Shown: positions 23,501 through 37,305 of the stretch, piece by piece
How the letters are laid out: each line of letters opens with the position of its first letter
How positions within the stretch are numbered: the stretch's first letter is position 1
Assembly: GCA_034336665.1 (NCBI GenBank)
Contig: JAPFBE010000013.1
Span: forward strand, 16,223,056-16,287,055
DNA length: 64,000 nt
Direction of reading: 5' to 3'
Origin: Luscinia megarhynchos
Taxonomy: Eukaryota; Chordata; Aves; Passeriformes; Turdidae
Notes under the pieces: generated by a model
The model's database searches: none
The model's input: the letters and a program-made list of their open reading frames with translations, nothing else
Told to the model about the DNA's origin: nothing
Position numbers and translations under genes: made by a program

Positions 23501-26500
23501 CTATTGTATTCCTCTGGTATCTTTTTGGAGTAGAGATTAAATGCATGCTAGGTAATATTTAAAGGAACGTGGAGCATATGGAAAAACCTCTCTCAAGAAA
23601 AAGGACTAGGGAGAGGGAGAAGAAAATCCTGACCATTGCTGTTGTGATATCATGACCTGTACAACCACCATGTTGTAGCTCAGGACTTGAAATCAGAGGC
23701 AGTAGCTTAGTGTTTAGTGTTTCTTGACTGATCATCAACACCTTAGTTTTGTTACCACTTCTAATATCCGTAGATGAACTAGGTGCACTGCTAAACCCTG
23801 CCCCTGGTCATTATTTGGGCAACATTTCTTCTGTTCTTTTGTCTCATGGGAAGAGCCTGGCACAATTCTACTTCCTATTTCTTGCTTATAGTGGTGGAAA
23901 GGCAGGAAGGCTACAGTTTGACCTTTTTTCAGCGTGGGTGCTGCAGCAGCTCAGTAGAAAAGATGATCCTTTGCAGGAGTTTTGAGAATGTACTCGAATG
24001 TGATTCTCAGCATTTTGGGTCTGATTCCAGTGAATGTTTTCTGTATTCTGTCCCAGAGCTGCTGAGAAGTGCAAGTCTTGAAGGACACCTGCCATCAGCC
24101 TGGCACTGCAGGCATGTATGCACACACGAACTTGGGGCAGCACTCTGGCTCCAGCCATGGCAAGCAGCACAGGAGAGGATCCCTCTGCAGAGTCATCACT
24201 GCTGACTGACCTGCCTCTGGAAAATATTCCCCCCTTACAGAAATATCTCCTGTTTCTCCAAGGTTATGGTGTAAAGGCAGTTTATATAGATCTGTGGGCA
24301 GTGGAATTGAGCTGAGACCCAAAGGGAGGTCTAATGTGAACAAGTCTTTCATTAACAACTACTTCAAATATCTGTCATGTTTTGCAGTAAGCCTGCTGGC
24401 ACATGGTGAGGCATTTAGCACAGTAGGACTGTGCACTTTACACTTTCTGACTTGGAGGTGTGCTTATTTCAGTTTTTTATTCCAACCAGCTACAGCTCCT
24501 TATAAGCATGTCTGCCTGTGCTGAACGGCACCATCAGTCCCATCCTGCTGCTCTTGTGCTTGAGCACTTTTGTTTCTCTCACATTTACAACTCCCAAGGG
24601 CACAAGTAGCTCTCTCTTCATGGTGGGAGAAGGCAAGAATGCTTTATCTCAATTTGTCTTCCCAGAATTATGCTGTGTAAAACTCTTTCAATGGCACACA
24701 CTCCTCAGTTTACCAGTTCCAGGAGCAGATTGTGCCCTGGTATTTGTGCAGCACAGCCATGTCTGAGGCAGAATCCCCACACCAGTCTGCACACCCTCTG
24801 GTTTTCTGGGTGAAGATAATAGTTCTTTCCATGGCCACAGGCATTTCAAGCCCCCTACAGGTATCACCCACAGGCTCAAATCTCATAGACCTTTTCTTAA
24901 CCTGTCTTGAGTAACCAGCAAGCACAACTACTGATTGTGGTTTCTTTCCTCTAACAGGTGCAAAGTTTAAGAAAGGATGCCAACATCCAGATAAGTGGAC
25001 TAGAAAATTAATCACTGCTTTAAATTGTCATCTAGTTCCCAAAGTTATGACCTTCATACCTGACTGTAGTGCCTAAGAAGTATATTTCTTGTTGCTGAGA
25101 TAGCAATGACTGAACTTCTGGCATTCTTTGCAGAACGTTTCCTATGGTACAAACAACGTTTTTCTAGAATTTCAGCAACTTCATTATGCTTTACAGTATG
25201 ACTAATTTAGTACCTTTTGAGTGCCTAATTTTCATGGGATAATGGGTGTCTTCAATGCAGAGGGAAAGGAGAGGAGCAATAAGTATGTGGATTGCCTAGA
25301 TTTTTTTAACCACTGAACTGGAGATCCCAAGGTGTAACCAAGTGACCTGCTTAGTCGCCCTCACTGATAACTGGGACACTGGCCTTGTTCTCAGTTCACC
25401 TGAATACAGTTTTTCCAATGTAACAAGAAAATACAGTGGCATCAGAGTGCCCAAGAAAGTCGAGCACTGTGCAAAATCTCCAAGAGGCTGTCAGCACTTT
25501 ATCATCTGAATGCTTTCTTCCTGTTCTGCAGAAGATTATGCAGTCTGGGTGCCTTTTTCTATTTAAATTTCAGGTTTCTACTTTAAAACCACTCATGGAA
25601 GCATGACCTGCAGTTCTCATGGCAGCAGCCAGAAATTGTCACAGCATTCCAGAGAACCTGCTACTGTCTGATGTTGCTGCAGTGTAGATATTAGCTGACA
25701 GCCCTTGGAGCCATTCTAATCCATCACTCCTCATCCACAGTGGAACAGCTCTGGCTTGCAAAGACAAAACACACACCCCATGATCCTCTTGATGTAGCTT
25801 AAAGCCACATCCACGATTTTCTGTATGTTTTTCTTGCCTTCCTGCCAGCAGTGACGTAGGAGCTGTGGTAGCTGCAACTTGAAACAATTTTAAAGACAGA
25901 ATTTTTTAAGCCCTCCCTCCTCTGGAAATTAATATATATTGCTTCCTTTGAATAGATTTGGGATGGTGTTTATGAAGTCAAGATGATCTAGGCAGGGCAG
26001 GACCTGATGAATTTGCTCCTTCTAGCATGATCTCCTTGGAGGCAGAGCATGTGGATACCATTTCTCATCTAGAACAATAAAGCTGTTGGGAGTGTCTTGT
26101 GCTGTCACCCCCTTCTTACTTACGTAGTACAGCAATTTCTAACAGCTATAAACAAACAAATGTTTTAGCTTGTCATATAGTCAATTTTTATGACTTCTTA
26201 GAAGCTGAATAACATGCAGCCAAAATAACTGACTTTGATGTTTAGGACTGAGCATCAAACTGTAGCCTTCATTCTCATAGTCCTGTCATATAACTGGGAA
26301 AATTAGTGTCCCAATTAGAAATAAGAAAAATTCTGTAGCTAGAGCAATATAAGGAGCCTTTTAGCACTGTCACAAGCTACAGTAGGAATTAACTATTGGT
26401 GTGATTTATGCCACAGGTGTATTTAACACTGACAAGCTAAATCCTTGTTCTGTGAAGTCTGTCTGTTAATCTGGCTTCGATCCTCCTGTCACCTACTGTT

Positions 26501-26524
26501 GCTACTGTGGGATGAACTGATCCT

Positions 26525-26580
26525 TATGTGCACTTGGAAGATAAGACTTGGGTTTAAATCTCATTATGCTGGTAAAACAG
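26525..26580 (+). mobile_element. Possible ancient MIR-like SINE remnant
   Basis: The words ACTTGGAAGATAAGACTTGG and GGTTTAAATCTCATTATGC resemble the tRNA-derived head of MIR elements (TGGGTTCAAATCCCAGCTCTG). The match is diverged and short. Ancient MIRs are known at low density in birds. Confidence 0.25.
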
Positions 26581-27547
26581 AGATAGATGCCCTAAGAATG
26601 GAGCTTCACAGGTATGAAACATGCTTAGATCTCTCTAAGTATAATAGCAGGAGTCTGCATAGATCCAGCTCTCCGTAGATCATTCTGTCACACTGTCACA
26701 AAAGGAAGGGAGTGCTATACTAGATCCAAAAAATATGTATTAGCCTCAAAACTCAGTAGACAACTGCCGTGGTAATTGCAGCACCATTTAAAGGGCTGTA
26801 AATGGATGTACAGAGTGCAATGTTTAAAAACAGGCTGACACAGGGGATTAGAAGCCTTGGTCTGCATTTTGCTGTTTAGAAATCTGTAAGAGAACCCTTT
26901 GAATTATGTGTTTGAATCACCAAAGAAGCAGCTTTTACCTGACTCAGTAGATCTAAAACTGAGGATATTGCTCCTGTTCATTAACATGGCACAGTTATCT
27001 AGTACTGCTAATTACTTCTAATTTTTAAAAGCATTCAAAATTTTTTATTTTAGCTCTACTCATTACTTCCATAGTGACTGCAGAGATGTTCAATAATTAG
27101 CTGTTATTATGTTTTTAAGGGGGATACATTTTTCATATTTGTGGGATCTGGAGTGACCATCAGAGTGAGGAAAATACCAACTGCCAGCTGGTTGGTAAAA
27201 GTTTGACAAAATCAGCCATGCCTTACAAAAATGGTACAGGAAATGGTAATGATCTGAACGAAGTAATGTAACTCAAATGTTTTGGGTTTCAGGTTTGGGG
27301 TATTTTTTCATTGTTTCCTAATGAGAAAAAGTTTTATTGATCATTGGTTTTATTGGTCACAACCTCCATGATTGTGTTTCCTTTGCTATGTCAGCAATGA
27401 CTGTTGTAATCTCAAGAAAATACCAAAGACTTTCTCTGCATTTCTTAGGATATACAACTGTTGCAATTTTATTTTATTATTTATCTGATTGGTTAAAATT
27501 ACAGTAATTATCAACACTAAATCTGGGAAGGTATAATCTGCTTTGGC

Positions 27548-27602
27548 ATGGTGGAGATGCAGGTTGAAGTCTCTGAGCCTCATATCTTAATTTCCTTTAC
27601 AT
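27548..27602 (+). mobile_element. Possible MIR-like remnant
   Basis: GTCTCTGAGCCTCATATCTT and AATTTCCTTTACA resemble the MIR motif CTCTGAGCCTCAGTTTCCTC. Only this part is recognisable, and chance similarity is possible. Confidence 0.2.
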
Positions 27603-29098
27603 ACACAATAAAAAGGAACACAGAAATCAAGGTTTATCTATAACCTCATGCAATTGTTTCACTAAGAAGTGGCCACCAATCATTTCAACTCACATACAGG
27701 AGACACAGTTGTTAATTGCTAGTTATGTTGACTTGCCCTTTTAGCACAGTTCCTCAAAGAAGTTCTGTCTAACATGTTTCCTGTCTCCAATGACCAAACA
27801 GCATACACCTCTAAAATTGCTTTACTGTGCATACCAATTTATTGTTTTCCATTTTGTTATTATGAGAGATGAGTTTTTTAACGTAACTACCAAAAACACA
27901 TGAGCAATTGCACAGTGTGCAAGTCAGTAGCTGAAGTTACTTCATAGCATGAGAGCACAACTCGGTAGCAGTACAGGGGGAAATAGTAATTTTAAAATAA
28001 TATTTAATGTAAATTAAAAAACAACAAAAATAATTCCAAATTTAATTATATTCATTTTCTTTTTAATCAAAAACCAATTCATCTTCTTCAAGAAGTAAAA
28101 CAATGTTTTTTAAGTCATAAGATCTAGAAAATGACTCTTTATATTTCAAGCACTTTGAAAGTGCAAAGTGCCTGGATACAATATCATGAAATATCATGTC
28201 AAGATAAAAGAAAGTAGCGACAATTATTTAACTTTCACAGTAGAGGATCCATATTTAAACAGGAGGTGGGAGAGAAATTTCTTATAACTGAGTATTTCCA
28301 GAAAGTCATTAAGTAAACGTGCCATGAAAACATGGTAAACAGAAACAGTGTTTTGACAAGGTGTTAATTTATCAGTGAGCTCAAAGATAGAAAAAATTGT
28401 CCAAGTTTCTTAATGCCTTCCTGGTATTCTGGAGGCAGGGGAGGGAAACAAGGTTTGTTTTAGATGTACTTGTGAAATAAGGGTCAATATAAATAATGTT
28501 ATACTTAAACACCTCTCTGCTCTGTAAGAAGCTAGCGTTCTTCAAGCTTCACATTGTCACACTGTGTCTTAAAATTCATAAATGAAGCTCTTGAATGAAG
28601 CAATTGGAGAGAGTTTCCCGCTTTGCCTTGCCTCTTGTCACTGACAAGTCTAAGAAAACACCTGGGTTTACCTGAGAAAGGAATGTCATGCCTTATAAAA
28701 CTCTTCTACTGTCCACTTTTACCCCAGACTGCGTGGTCTTGATGGTGGAGAGACATAAGGGAGAAGGACACATCCCTGCACATTCCCTTAGCAAGTGCTG
28801 GATGCCACTGATGCACATTTAGAGAAGCACTCGCCTTGGTATGAAAATCAGATTGAAATATCAAGATCCTAAAAGCTGCATAGCAACATCTAGAAGGCCT
28901 AAGGGCTATTTTATTATTTCTAAAGTGTCCCTGAGATGTTTAAGCTTTCTGACCTTCCCCTTGCATCAGTGGCATTTTCTCCTTTATTTCTCGTGAAATA
29001 TTCAGTAGCTTGCTTGCTAAAGCTTTCCACCTCTTAATCCTCTCATTGTCTCTCTTGATATCACCCTTAGCTGCTGATGTGACAGCTTTTTCTAATAG

Positions 29099-29116
29099 AT
29101 ATATATATATATATGT
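29099..29116. repeat. Short (TA)n run
   Basis: About eight TA dinucleotides followed by TGTGTG. A minor microsatellite. Confidence 0.8.
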
Positions 29117-30833
29117 GTGAACTAAATGGTTTGGATAAAAGCCAAGAAACATCTTGCCTCTTGGAGAATTGTAGTAAACAGATATTGTATTAAGACCTTG
29201 CTACTCTGAGTTTTAAAAAAAAAATCCTAGCTAACTACTGCCTGAATGACAATTTTCTACAAATCTTGTGAAGGACAACACAGACACACAGTAGTCACAG
29301 CTCTTGGTCAGTCCCACTTGCTTAGAAGAGGTCAGCATCCCTGAGCTTCCCACAGATGGGTAGTAATGCCTTTAAAGTTTAAATTACATTTATTTCTTGG
29401 AGTGGCTTTATTCTATTCCTGCAGATGACTTGTTAAAATGAAAGCTAAAGCTTCTTTGCCTTTTTGTTCTGCTTTTTTTACACTTTTTTTTTTTTCTTTT
29501 AACAAGGACTTTTATCCAGGAATCCCTCCCCACCTGGAGGAGCCATCCACAAAGCTCTCTGGCACTGCTGGCATCAGTCAGTGGCCACCAGGTGCTGACA
29601 GTGGCATGCTGCAGAGTGGTTTGATGTGCCAGACATCCGTGTGCATCCCAGCTGCTGCCTCCTGCTATTGCCCCTGGACAAAGCTGGGCCAGTCCCTGCC
29701 TGTGAGTGATGCCATCCCCTTTCTGAGGACAGGCCCAGGATGGTGCACTTGGAAGGAAGCCCAACCTTTCTTCACTGCTGCCACCCTCCTCCTCAAAGGG
29801 GAGCAACCCAGTCATCAGGGGCAGGATTGAGAGGAGGAAATAGCTTCTTTCCCCCGCTGTTTGCATCTCAGGAGGAGGGAATGAAAGAGGAAGGAGTTTG
29901 CTCTGATTACTCCTGTGTGGGAGAGGTCTTCAGCTCCAGCTCCCCTTGCTAACACTCTGTTGGTGTTGACATCTACAGAGCTCCTCAGAGGTGGTGTTTT
30001 TCATAAGTCATAGAGGGATTTCTGAAAAAAAAAAATTAAATAGTTCTGTGGTTTACTGAAAATTTTAAGACCTTAGAAGCCATGTACCAGCCCTGGCTAA
30101 CAGCTCCCCCAGGCAGCCTGGTGTGGGTATCAGGCTTTTTGGGGGCTGCAGTGTGGAATGGGCAATTCCTGACATCCCACTGCCTGGGGCACCTCAGTGT
30201 TGGGTTGGTGCTTTCAGATCCCTCAGGGCATGGTGCCTGCGTGTTTGCAAGAAAGGGAAACCTTCTGCCCCTGTGTCATGGACCCAGCTGTGCAACAAGA
30301 AAGGAGGGGATAGATTAGGCAGCCCAAAAAGTTTCCTTGAGACAGGTTTTTGGTTAAATATGTTCTGGTTCTCTTCTTTGGGGATGTCACAGGGGAGTGC
30401 AAAGAACTTTCTTCCAAAGGAATATTCAATTTAAATTGTTTGGGGTTTTTTTGGGTTTTATTTTTTTGAGAATGTGTAAGTTAGAAGGATTCATTTTTCA
30501 ACCTAAAGGTCCTGTCAGTGCCTTTGTAGTGTTTATTTTCAGAGTGACCAGACTTGACATATTCACTGGTAAGCACAGTGAGCCCCTTCATAGGGGAAGT
30601 GACACTAATTGCCCCAGGGAAACATATGGAGAGTGTACTGGTCTGTGACCAGCTCTTCTATTTAACACTCCTGCCGGCACTCTGTCTCAGGAGTTGAAAG
30701 CTCAGCTTCAGAAATGTCAGGTGATGACATTTTCATTTCCCTTTGAAAACTACCCCACAGTCTTATGGATCTTGCCTGTTAGGAAGCTTTTTCCCTCCCT
30801 TTTTTTCCCTCTAAACTGTTTTACTGCTCCCAG

Positions 30834-30943
30834 TAGAAGGCATGCAAAACTGTATGTTTTGCATTTGTGTGCAAAGCACATAAATTTCTTGTTATTTCTT
30901 GTTATTATGGACATCAATGAGCTTGTGAAAGCACTATTTCCAG
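30834..30943 (+). other. Candidate exon
   Basis: 110 bp between a good acceptor (TTTTACTGCTCCCAG) and a good donor (TTTCCAG then GTGAGCTG). One frame is open for 36 codons, ending VIMDINELVKALFP. The protein was not recognised and no partner exon was identified. It may be a pseudo-exon. Confidence 0.2.
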
Positions 30944-33625
30944 GTGAGCTGTTTTCCACTGACCTTTCTGTCCTTTGTCATTGGTAGAAAGGAATGTCAG
31001 CTCCACAGAGCTGAGCACTCCCAAACGTGTTCTGCCAGTTATCTTGCTAGAAACTGGAGCTAAGCTGATCTGATTGATTCCCCTAGCAGCACCATTTTCT
31101 GACAAAAAAGATCCAGGCATAATTTATTATTATTGTTACTATTGCTACACTTATAGAGAGACTTATAAGACAGCTCTTTTTATAGTTCTGTGATGTCTCA
31201 GAAGCCAGCCTTCCCTCGTGCTCCTCCCTTCTTCCACCACGTGTGTCATTTCCTTTGCATGCTGCCAGGAGCATCAGATGTGGCCTTGAACAGAGGCCAG
31301 AGTTTGTGTAGCTCTCATCTGGTCTGAAAGGGATGTCACGAAAAGTTTCCTTTCTGCACAGCCTGCAACAAAATGAAATATGCCCATATGTAAAACACAA
31401 CTTTAGTAAACAGCAAAAAATGGAACTAGGAGAGCACATCAGAACATTATATCATTCCTCTCCTGTGAATGTAAGGGAAAACTTTTAACCAAACAACTGT
31501 TAATTTCCTGAATTCTTTTTTCCCAATGTGTAGAGGTGAGCTAAAAGCAATAGCTATTATGTGACCTCAAGTAAAGTAGTTACATAAGTCCTGAGCTGCA
31601 TAAGTAAATTTCTCTCTGCTGCTGCGAGGTAAATTTCTTTAAGTTAATAGAATACCATACACATAGAGTAATTTATTATAAAAGGAAAAATATTTCTAGA
31701 TCAATAAATATGTGTACATTATGTTTATTAGAAGAAAAAGATTAATATGAGCCTGGGGGAATTGCTTTTTATTGTTTCTAAGATGACTGTGCATTTTTTT
31801 AAAAGAAATGAAACGTCAGATTGATCTTTAGAGAAGCCTCTCTGACTTGCTTTAAACAGTAGCACCACCACATGTCAGGAAGTGGTCAGAGGTGCAAAAT
31901 ACCATATTAACTCTTAATCCTCTGATTAGGAAATAAAAAAACCCATAAAAGTACGCTATAAGGAAAATACTCAGTAGTTTTTGTTAATTCTATAAAAACA
32001 AGATATTAGTCCCTATTTGCAAATCCAAATAATTTTCCAGCTAAATATCTTTCCTACAATTGCTCTTTGCTCAGTTTTAATTTCTTATATTGTGGCTAAA
32101 TTGTATAAGATGGCAGAGTCCTCCCTGAATGTTGCCTTTCTCTCTCCAGAACCTGTATTTCATTACTTGTTTGATGCAGCCCTTGCTGTGCTGTCCTTTT
32201 AGGTTTATTTCTGCATGTTGGGATCCTCTGGCAGAAGAGGTAAAGCAAAAATCTAGCCAAAACCCCCAGGTGTGTAAGAATTAAATCTGGGACTCTCATG
32301 CTCTCTTAGAGAGGTAGCCACAGTGAGAAATCAAAAGAGAACTAGAGAGGGCTTTTTGCTCTGAATCCTCCAGCTCTCTCCTGCTGTAAAGCTATTGCCA
32401 TGGAAAGCTGCAGTGCAGTTAGAGTATCCAAAAAAATTACAGCATAAATGAATATATATGACTTTTTGCTTTGAAGTTAGTGGGGGAAGAAGCTTGCAAG
32501 AGATTCTCATTTACTTTTGAAGAAAAAGTAGAACTTTAATTTCAAACATGATTTGAGCATTAATTAATGTGCTTAATTGTTATTGAGGTGTGGCTGACAC
32601 CTGAATTCCAGTCCTTGTATTTTGCTTCAACCAGAAAAAGTGTAACCATTGAAGGTCAGTTATCTGGACAAAGCTATATAAGATCTAAATCCAATACTTT
32701 GAAAGAAACTGTCATCAACATCTCTTTGTGAGAAAAGAGTCAACACAAACTTGCATCACTGCATATTAGAATTTTCTAAATGGTCCCACAGAGTTTCCTA
32801 AAGTTCTTTATTACAGATGACTGTGATGGTGGTAACTTTTGGTTTGGAGGCTCTGTTGTAAAAATGTGCATGATTTTGCCATTGTGTTTTGCAAGCTCAC
32901 ATGTGAACACCACTAAAGTTCTGGTATGACAATGCCAGTTATGCAATGTTATTCACAGGCTGTTCCTCTCTGGGGAAAAGCTACACACTGTTGTAGTGAG
33001 GAGTCCTTTAGCTGTCTTAAAAGTGTTTTCTGGCTCTGTCTTGCAGTGTCTTCATTTATATCTCTTTTTAAGACAACATTTGTTCTTTTTCTAATAGCCA
33101 AATAGTGTTGTAATCAAAAAGGTGTCCTTTTTATTTGATATCTCTGTTGTTTTGTACCACTATCAAGTAAATAATGCAGAATCTGTCTGCTGGTTTCTTT
33201 AAATTTGACACAGGCTGCAAATAAGTTGTTCCTAACATGGTGTTGCCAGGTATCCTTGCAAGCCAGGTCTTTGTATTTAAGCCTTTAAAAGACACCAAGT
33301 ATGTGGATTTTCATAAGAAACAGAGCTCTTTGTTAGCTTCAGAGGTACCAGTACCTCCCAGAGCTCCTGAATCTGCATGTTCGTGTTCCCCTTGCCATGG
33401 GACAGCAAATCAAGCTGGTCTCTGTGAGGCCACTCAGCTCTCTGTTCTCAAGTATAAGAAAAAACTTACTGTTAACAGTGTGTTTTTCCTTGTGCTAGAA
33501 ATGGGAATACTGGCCTGAACACAGAAGGTCAATATACTCATGCTCCTGAAGTATCCAGAACATCGTGTCAAATATAATGCAAATATTGGCTAACTTGTAA
33601 TTAAATATTATATATTATACTATGG

Positions 33626-33778
33626 ATAGAATAGAATAGAATAGAATAGAATAGAATAGAATAGAATAGAATAGAATAGAATAGAATAGAATAGAATAGA
33701 ATAGAATAGAATAGAATAGAATAGAATAGAATAGAATAGAATAGAATAGAATAGAATAGAATAGAATAGAATAGAATA
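33626..33778. repeat. (ATAGA)n pentanucleotide microsatellite, about 30 units
   Basis: About 150 bp of uninterrupted ATAGA units with no visible variant until the end. Such ATAGA arrays are common in bird genomes. The perfect periodicity implies recent expansion and likely length polymorphism. Confidence 0.97.
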
Positions 33779-36700
33779 TTTATGGTTTTATATTATTAGA
33801 GAGTGGATCCAGTAACTGGAATTTGGCCTCTTGTCTCTGAAATTCTTCTCCAGTTTCTGTCAGTGACTTGGGGCAGGTGGAACTTGGAACTTGGCTGTAC
33901 TGTGTTTGCTGAGCAGGAGGAAAATGTGTTAGATTCTCACCAGGCTGAACAGGTAATAATATCCACTTGAGTTCTGATAACTGCTTTGTTTTGAAGTATT
34001 GTGAATGATAATAGCACTTAGAAAATTACTTTATGCTTTTGAAATTCTGTATTGCAAATAAAATTTGAGGTATCATCTGATGAATGCCTCATAGGCACAA
34101 CTCAGTAAATGAAAAGCCTGTTTGCATTTCAGACAAAGCAAATTATTTCATTTATCCTGGAAAGCTTTCTAAATGGACCTGAGGCTCCAAGATTATTAGC
34201 TACAATTGTCTCTAATTTTAAAAAGTTGTTCATTTAGTGCCAAATTCTGTAAACCAGGCAGAATAAAGTATATGACTATTAGCTACAACTGTAATCTAAA
34301 CGCTGAGTCAAAAATTAATGAGTTATCTAACTCAGTGTTTAGATTACTGTTGTGGCTAATAATTTTCTGGTTATCTCTAAGGAGTCTTTCAGAAATTTAT
34401 TTTGTCTAATCATCCTGCTTCCCATTGAATTACAGGTGTTCAGAAGAATTATGTCAACTGTTATTCATATCCTTGCTTTGTATGGATAGAGTTTCTAAGT
34501 GATCTAGGTAGGAAAAACAGTACAGAAAAAATTGGTACACAAATTCTGCAGGGCAGCCTGGGATTGAATTGGTTGTTCCCTTCTCCAGAAACTTTGATTA
34601 TGCTTGAGTTATAAGGAACACAACAGCACTAGTACTGAAAATTTAACCTCAACATGTTAGAGTAAGAGCACCAGATGTATTTCCACATTTTTTAAGATAG
34701 AGTAGCATATTGATAACAAGCTTTTGAGATTAATCAGTTCTTTGCTAATTTTATTGTATGTGAATATTATTCTCTGAAAAAGAAGAGACAATGACATAAA
34801 TACTACCCTTAACTGTTTTCCCAGAAAGCAGATATTAATGAGGCAAATTGATTCTCCTTATTTCCCACATAAGCAGTTTGGATAAAGCTTCCAGTTAACT
34901 ATCTTTTCAATCTGACAAAACTCAAAACTCATGAGTATTTGAGTGGTGTTTCTAAATCAATGGTTTATATGGTTTTGAAAAGTCCTCTCACTAATAACCC
35001 TTCTTGCTCAAAGGATGGCTCACTGTCTGCTGTTTGAGGAGGGAAAATCAAATGGATATATTAGGCTGTGTCTGACCTTTGTGCACAAGAAAAGAGAAAG
35101 GTAGCAGAGATACAGTAGTACAAAGTCTTATATTTTCATAATAATTTCTTTGTATTTCTGGCAAAGACAAGAGAGAATGGGTCTGTGTCCCTGTGAAAAC
35201 TCCTGGGGAGCAGAAGTCTGAAAATAATTTAATCTCTCCATAGATGAGACTCAACATCCTTGCAGTTCATACACTTGTGTGTTTAAATGCTTGTGAATAA
35301 GTAGTGTCTGCCAACAACAGCATGCCATTAAAAAAAAATAAGACCCTCAAAAACATTTCAGGTGTGTTAGGGGGAAAAAAATATAAGCCAGAAACCCCAA
35401 AATAAGCATCATACTTCTGTGAAACGGTTCCCAAGGGTAGGAAACTGTGACTGCAGAAGAACAATTTCTTTTCAGATTTTCTTTTTCTGCCCTGCTTCAT
35501 GACACATGTTGCAGTACACCAAAGCATGGATCTGTATTTCAGATGTGCTTTTTAAGTGTTTTGTGTTGCCTTTGGTAACTTTCTCCAAATATTTAACTCA
35601 GTAACAAGGGTGTTGATAAACTTATGAGAAAGGACTGTGGATAGAAGCAAGTGTGATCCATAAAATGTTATTTTATTAATATTTATAATAACAGTTCATG
35701 ATTACAGCACTGAGATCCAAAAAAGATACGGAATGTTGTACAAGTTCCATTTAGGATTGATTTTTTCCTGGAAGCATGCCATAGTCATCTTCCTTGGTTT
35801 TGTTTTGGTTTTGTTTTTAGTTTTTGCTGTTTCAATTTTGGCTTGGTTTGGGATTTTTTTGTGAGAGAAAAAGGTTTCTTTTGTTGGAAAAGTAAATTGT
35901 GCCTCTCAGCTGTTTAGTCATTTCCCCTTGAGGTAATGAAGCAGTGCAGCTGCCTCAAGCATTCCAGATATCCTTATCTTAGTTAATGTTCTACAGGTTT
36001 TGAGAATTTGGCAGTGAAGGCCAAATAGAAGTTAGAGTGAATAAAAAATTTCAGAAGAACCTTCCAAGACAGCACCCCTGTGAGAAGGAAAGTGCTGTCA
36101 GCTGATCTCTAGTCATGCCCTTGATTTCTTATTTGCAGGCATTCAATGAATGTGTGGTAGAGAATGGAGCTGAACCCAGTTCTTTAGGCTGCAAGGTTAC
36201 AACAACAAAGCAGTTCAGGAATTCCTCTCTGGGTTTGTAGCTGATATCCATAGGTTGGTATCTGGGTAACCAGCCAATTTTATTACCTTTTTTCAGGGGT
36301 ATTCCTTGAAAAGATCTCCACAGAAATAGTAGTCAACAACATATATTCTAGAACAATAAATCATATGGCTTGAAAATGAAATTAAAACTATCAGCATATT
36401 TATCTATGGTTTTATTTTCCTGAACAAAAACTCATTACAAATGCCACTCTTCTCATCCTTTCTTTTGTGAGGTTAAATGTCATTATAATAATTCATTTTA
36501 TTTGTGATTTCTCAAAGAAATTAAAAGTTCAAGATTAAGAATGTTTCTTTTCTATTCTTGAAAAGCTAGTGTATGGAGTATGTTTTTAATTATTTTAGAT
36601 AGTTGTCCTGATGCTTTTAGAGTGACCAAGGGCCAAAGAACCAATCACAGATTGTGTTTCTTCATTTGTGGAGATGCCACCCACGTTTAAATAACCTTTT

Positions 36701-37087
36701 AAATACTGAGGTTGAATTGATGCAATGTTTTGGTGCCTTCTGTGGTGTAAGGAGTAAGTACACAAAGCTCCCATTTTAATGGTGATAGCTTTATAATGAT
36801 CCTAAAATACTACTTATGTGCAGGCATTTTAACGTGCATTAACAATGAAGTATCATTTATGATGCCATGTAGTCATTGTTTTTTAATAGGGTTCAGTTCC
36901 TTAATTTTTTTTCTTTGGCCAGATTTACCATTGTTAAAATACTTCCAGCAAAAGCTGTGCTAAGTGACTCAGGCTACTACACCAGAAGTCAGCAAAACCA
37001 ACTATATTTTGAGCAGAATTCATGTAGATTCTATGTAGACATTTAGGGGTTTTTTGGTTTTTTTGTCCTTCACTTGTCTTTGGGGCT

Positions 37088-37108
37088 GTTTTGTTTTGTT
37101 TTGTTTTA
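37088..37108. repeat. Short (TTTTG)n run
   Basis: Four TTTTG units within a T-rich tract. Simple sequence with nothing attached. Confidence 0.7.
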
Positions 37109-37192
37109 ATGTCTTTATATAGGGTGCAAGAACATTTGTTTTTAGCTTGTGCCTTACACAACTGACAGAAATTCTTGGGTTTTTTCCCTCAC

Positions 37193-37305
37193 CTGTCTGA
37201 TTTTAAAAACACTTGAAGTTCTCCATGAATTCTCTCATTTTCTTCTCTCATTGCCTTGGCCTGAATCAGCACAGGGTGTTATCCTCGTTATGGTGTCCCA
37301 GGCAT
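37193..37305 (-). other. Candidate noncoding exon
   Basis: The minus strand has a strong acceptor (TTGCTTCTTTTAG) and a strong donor (CAGACAG then GTGAGGG) 113 bp apart. All three frames contain stops, so if transcribed it would be noncoding or untranslated. No linked exon was found. Confidence 0.22.

Larger units (their letters stand above)
20531..33625. other. Gene-poor DNA with GC-richer islands
   Basis: Mostly AT-rich unique DNA. Locally GC-richer stretches at about 23.9-24.9 kb and 29.5-30.3 kb give overlapping open frames on both strands, which is a composition effect. Possible MIR-like remnants lie at 26.5 and 27.5 kb. No reliable gene was seen. Confidence 0.5.

Noticed and set aside
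24518..24766. Plus-strand frame with a signal-peptide-like hydrophobic start
   Set aside because: No in-frame ATG precedes the hydrophobic run (the frame opens with CTG), and no donor or promoter supports an exon.
29408..29866. Frames of 130-152 codons on both strands
   Set aside because: They mirror each other in a locally GC-rich stretch with few stops. No splice sites or recognisable domains.
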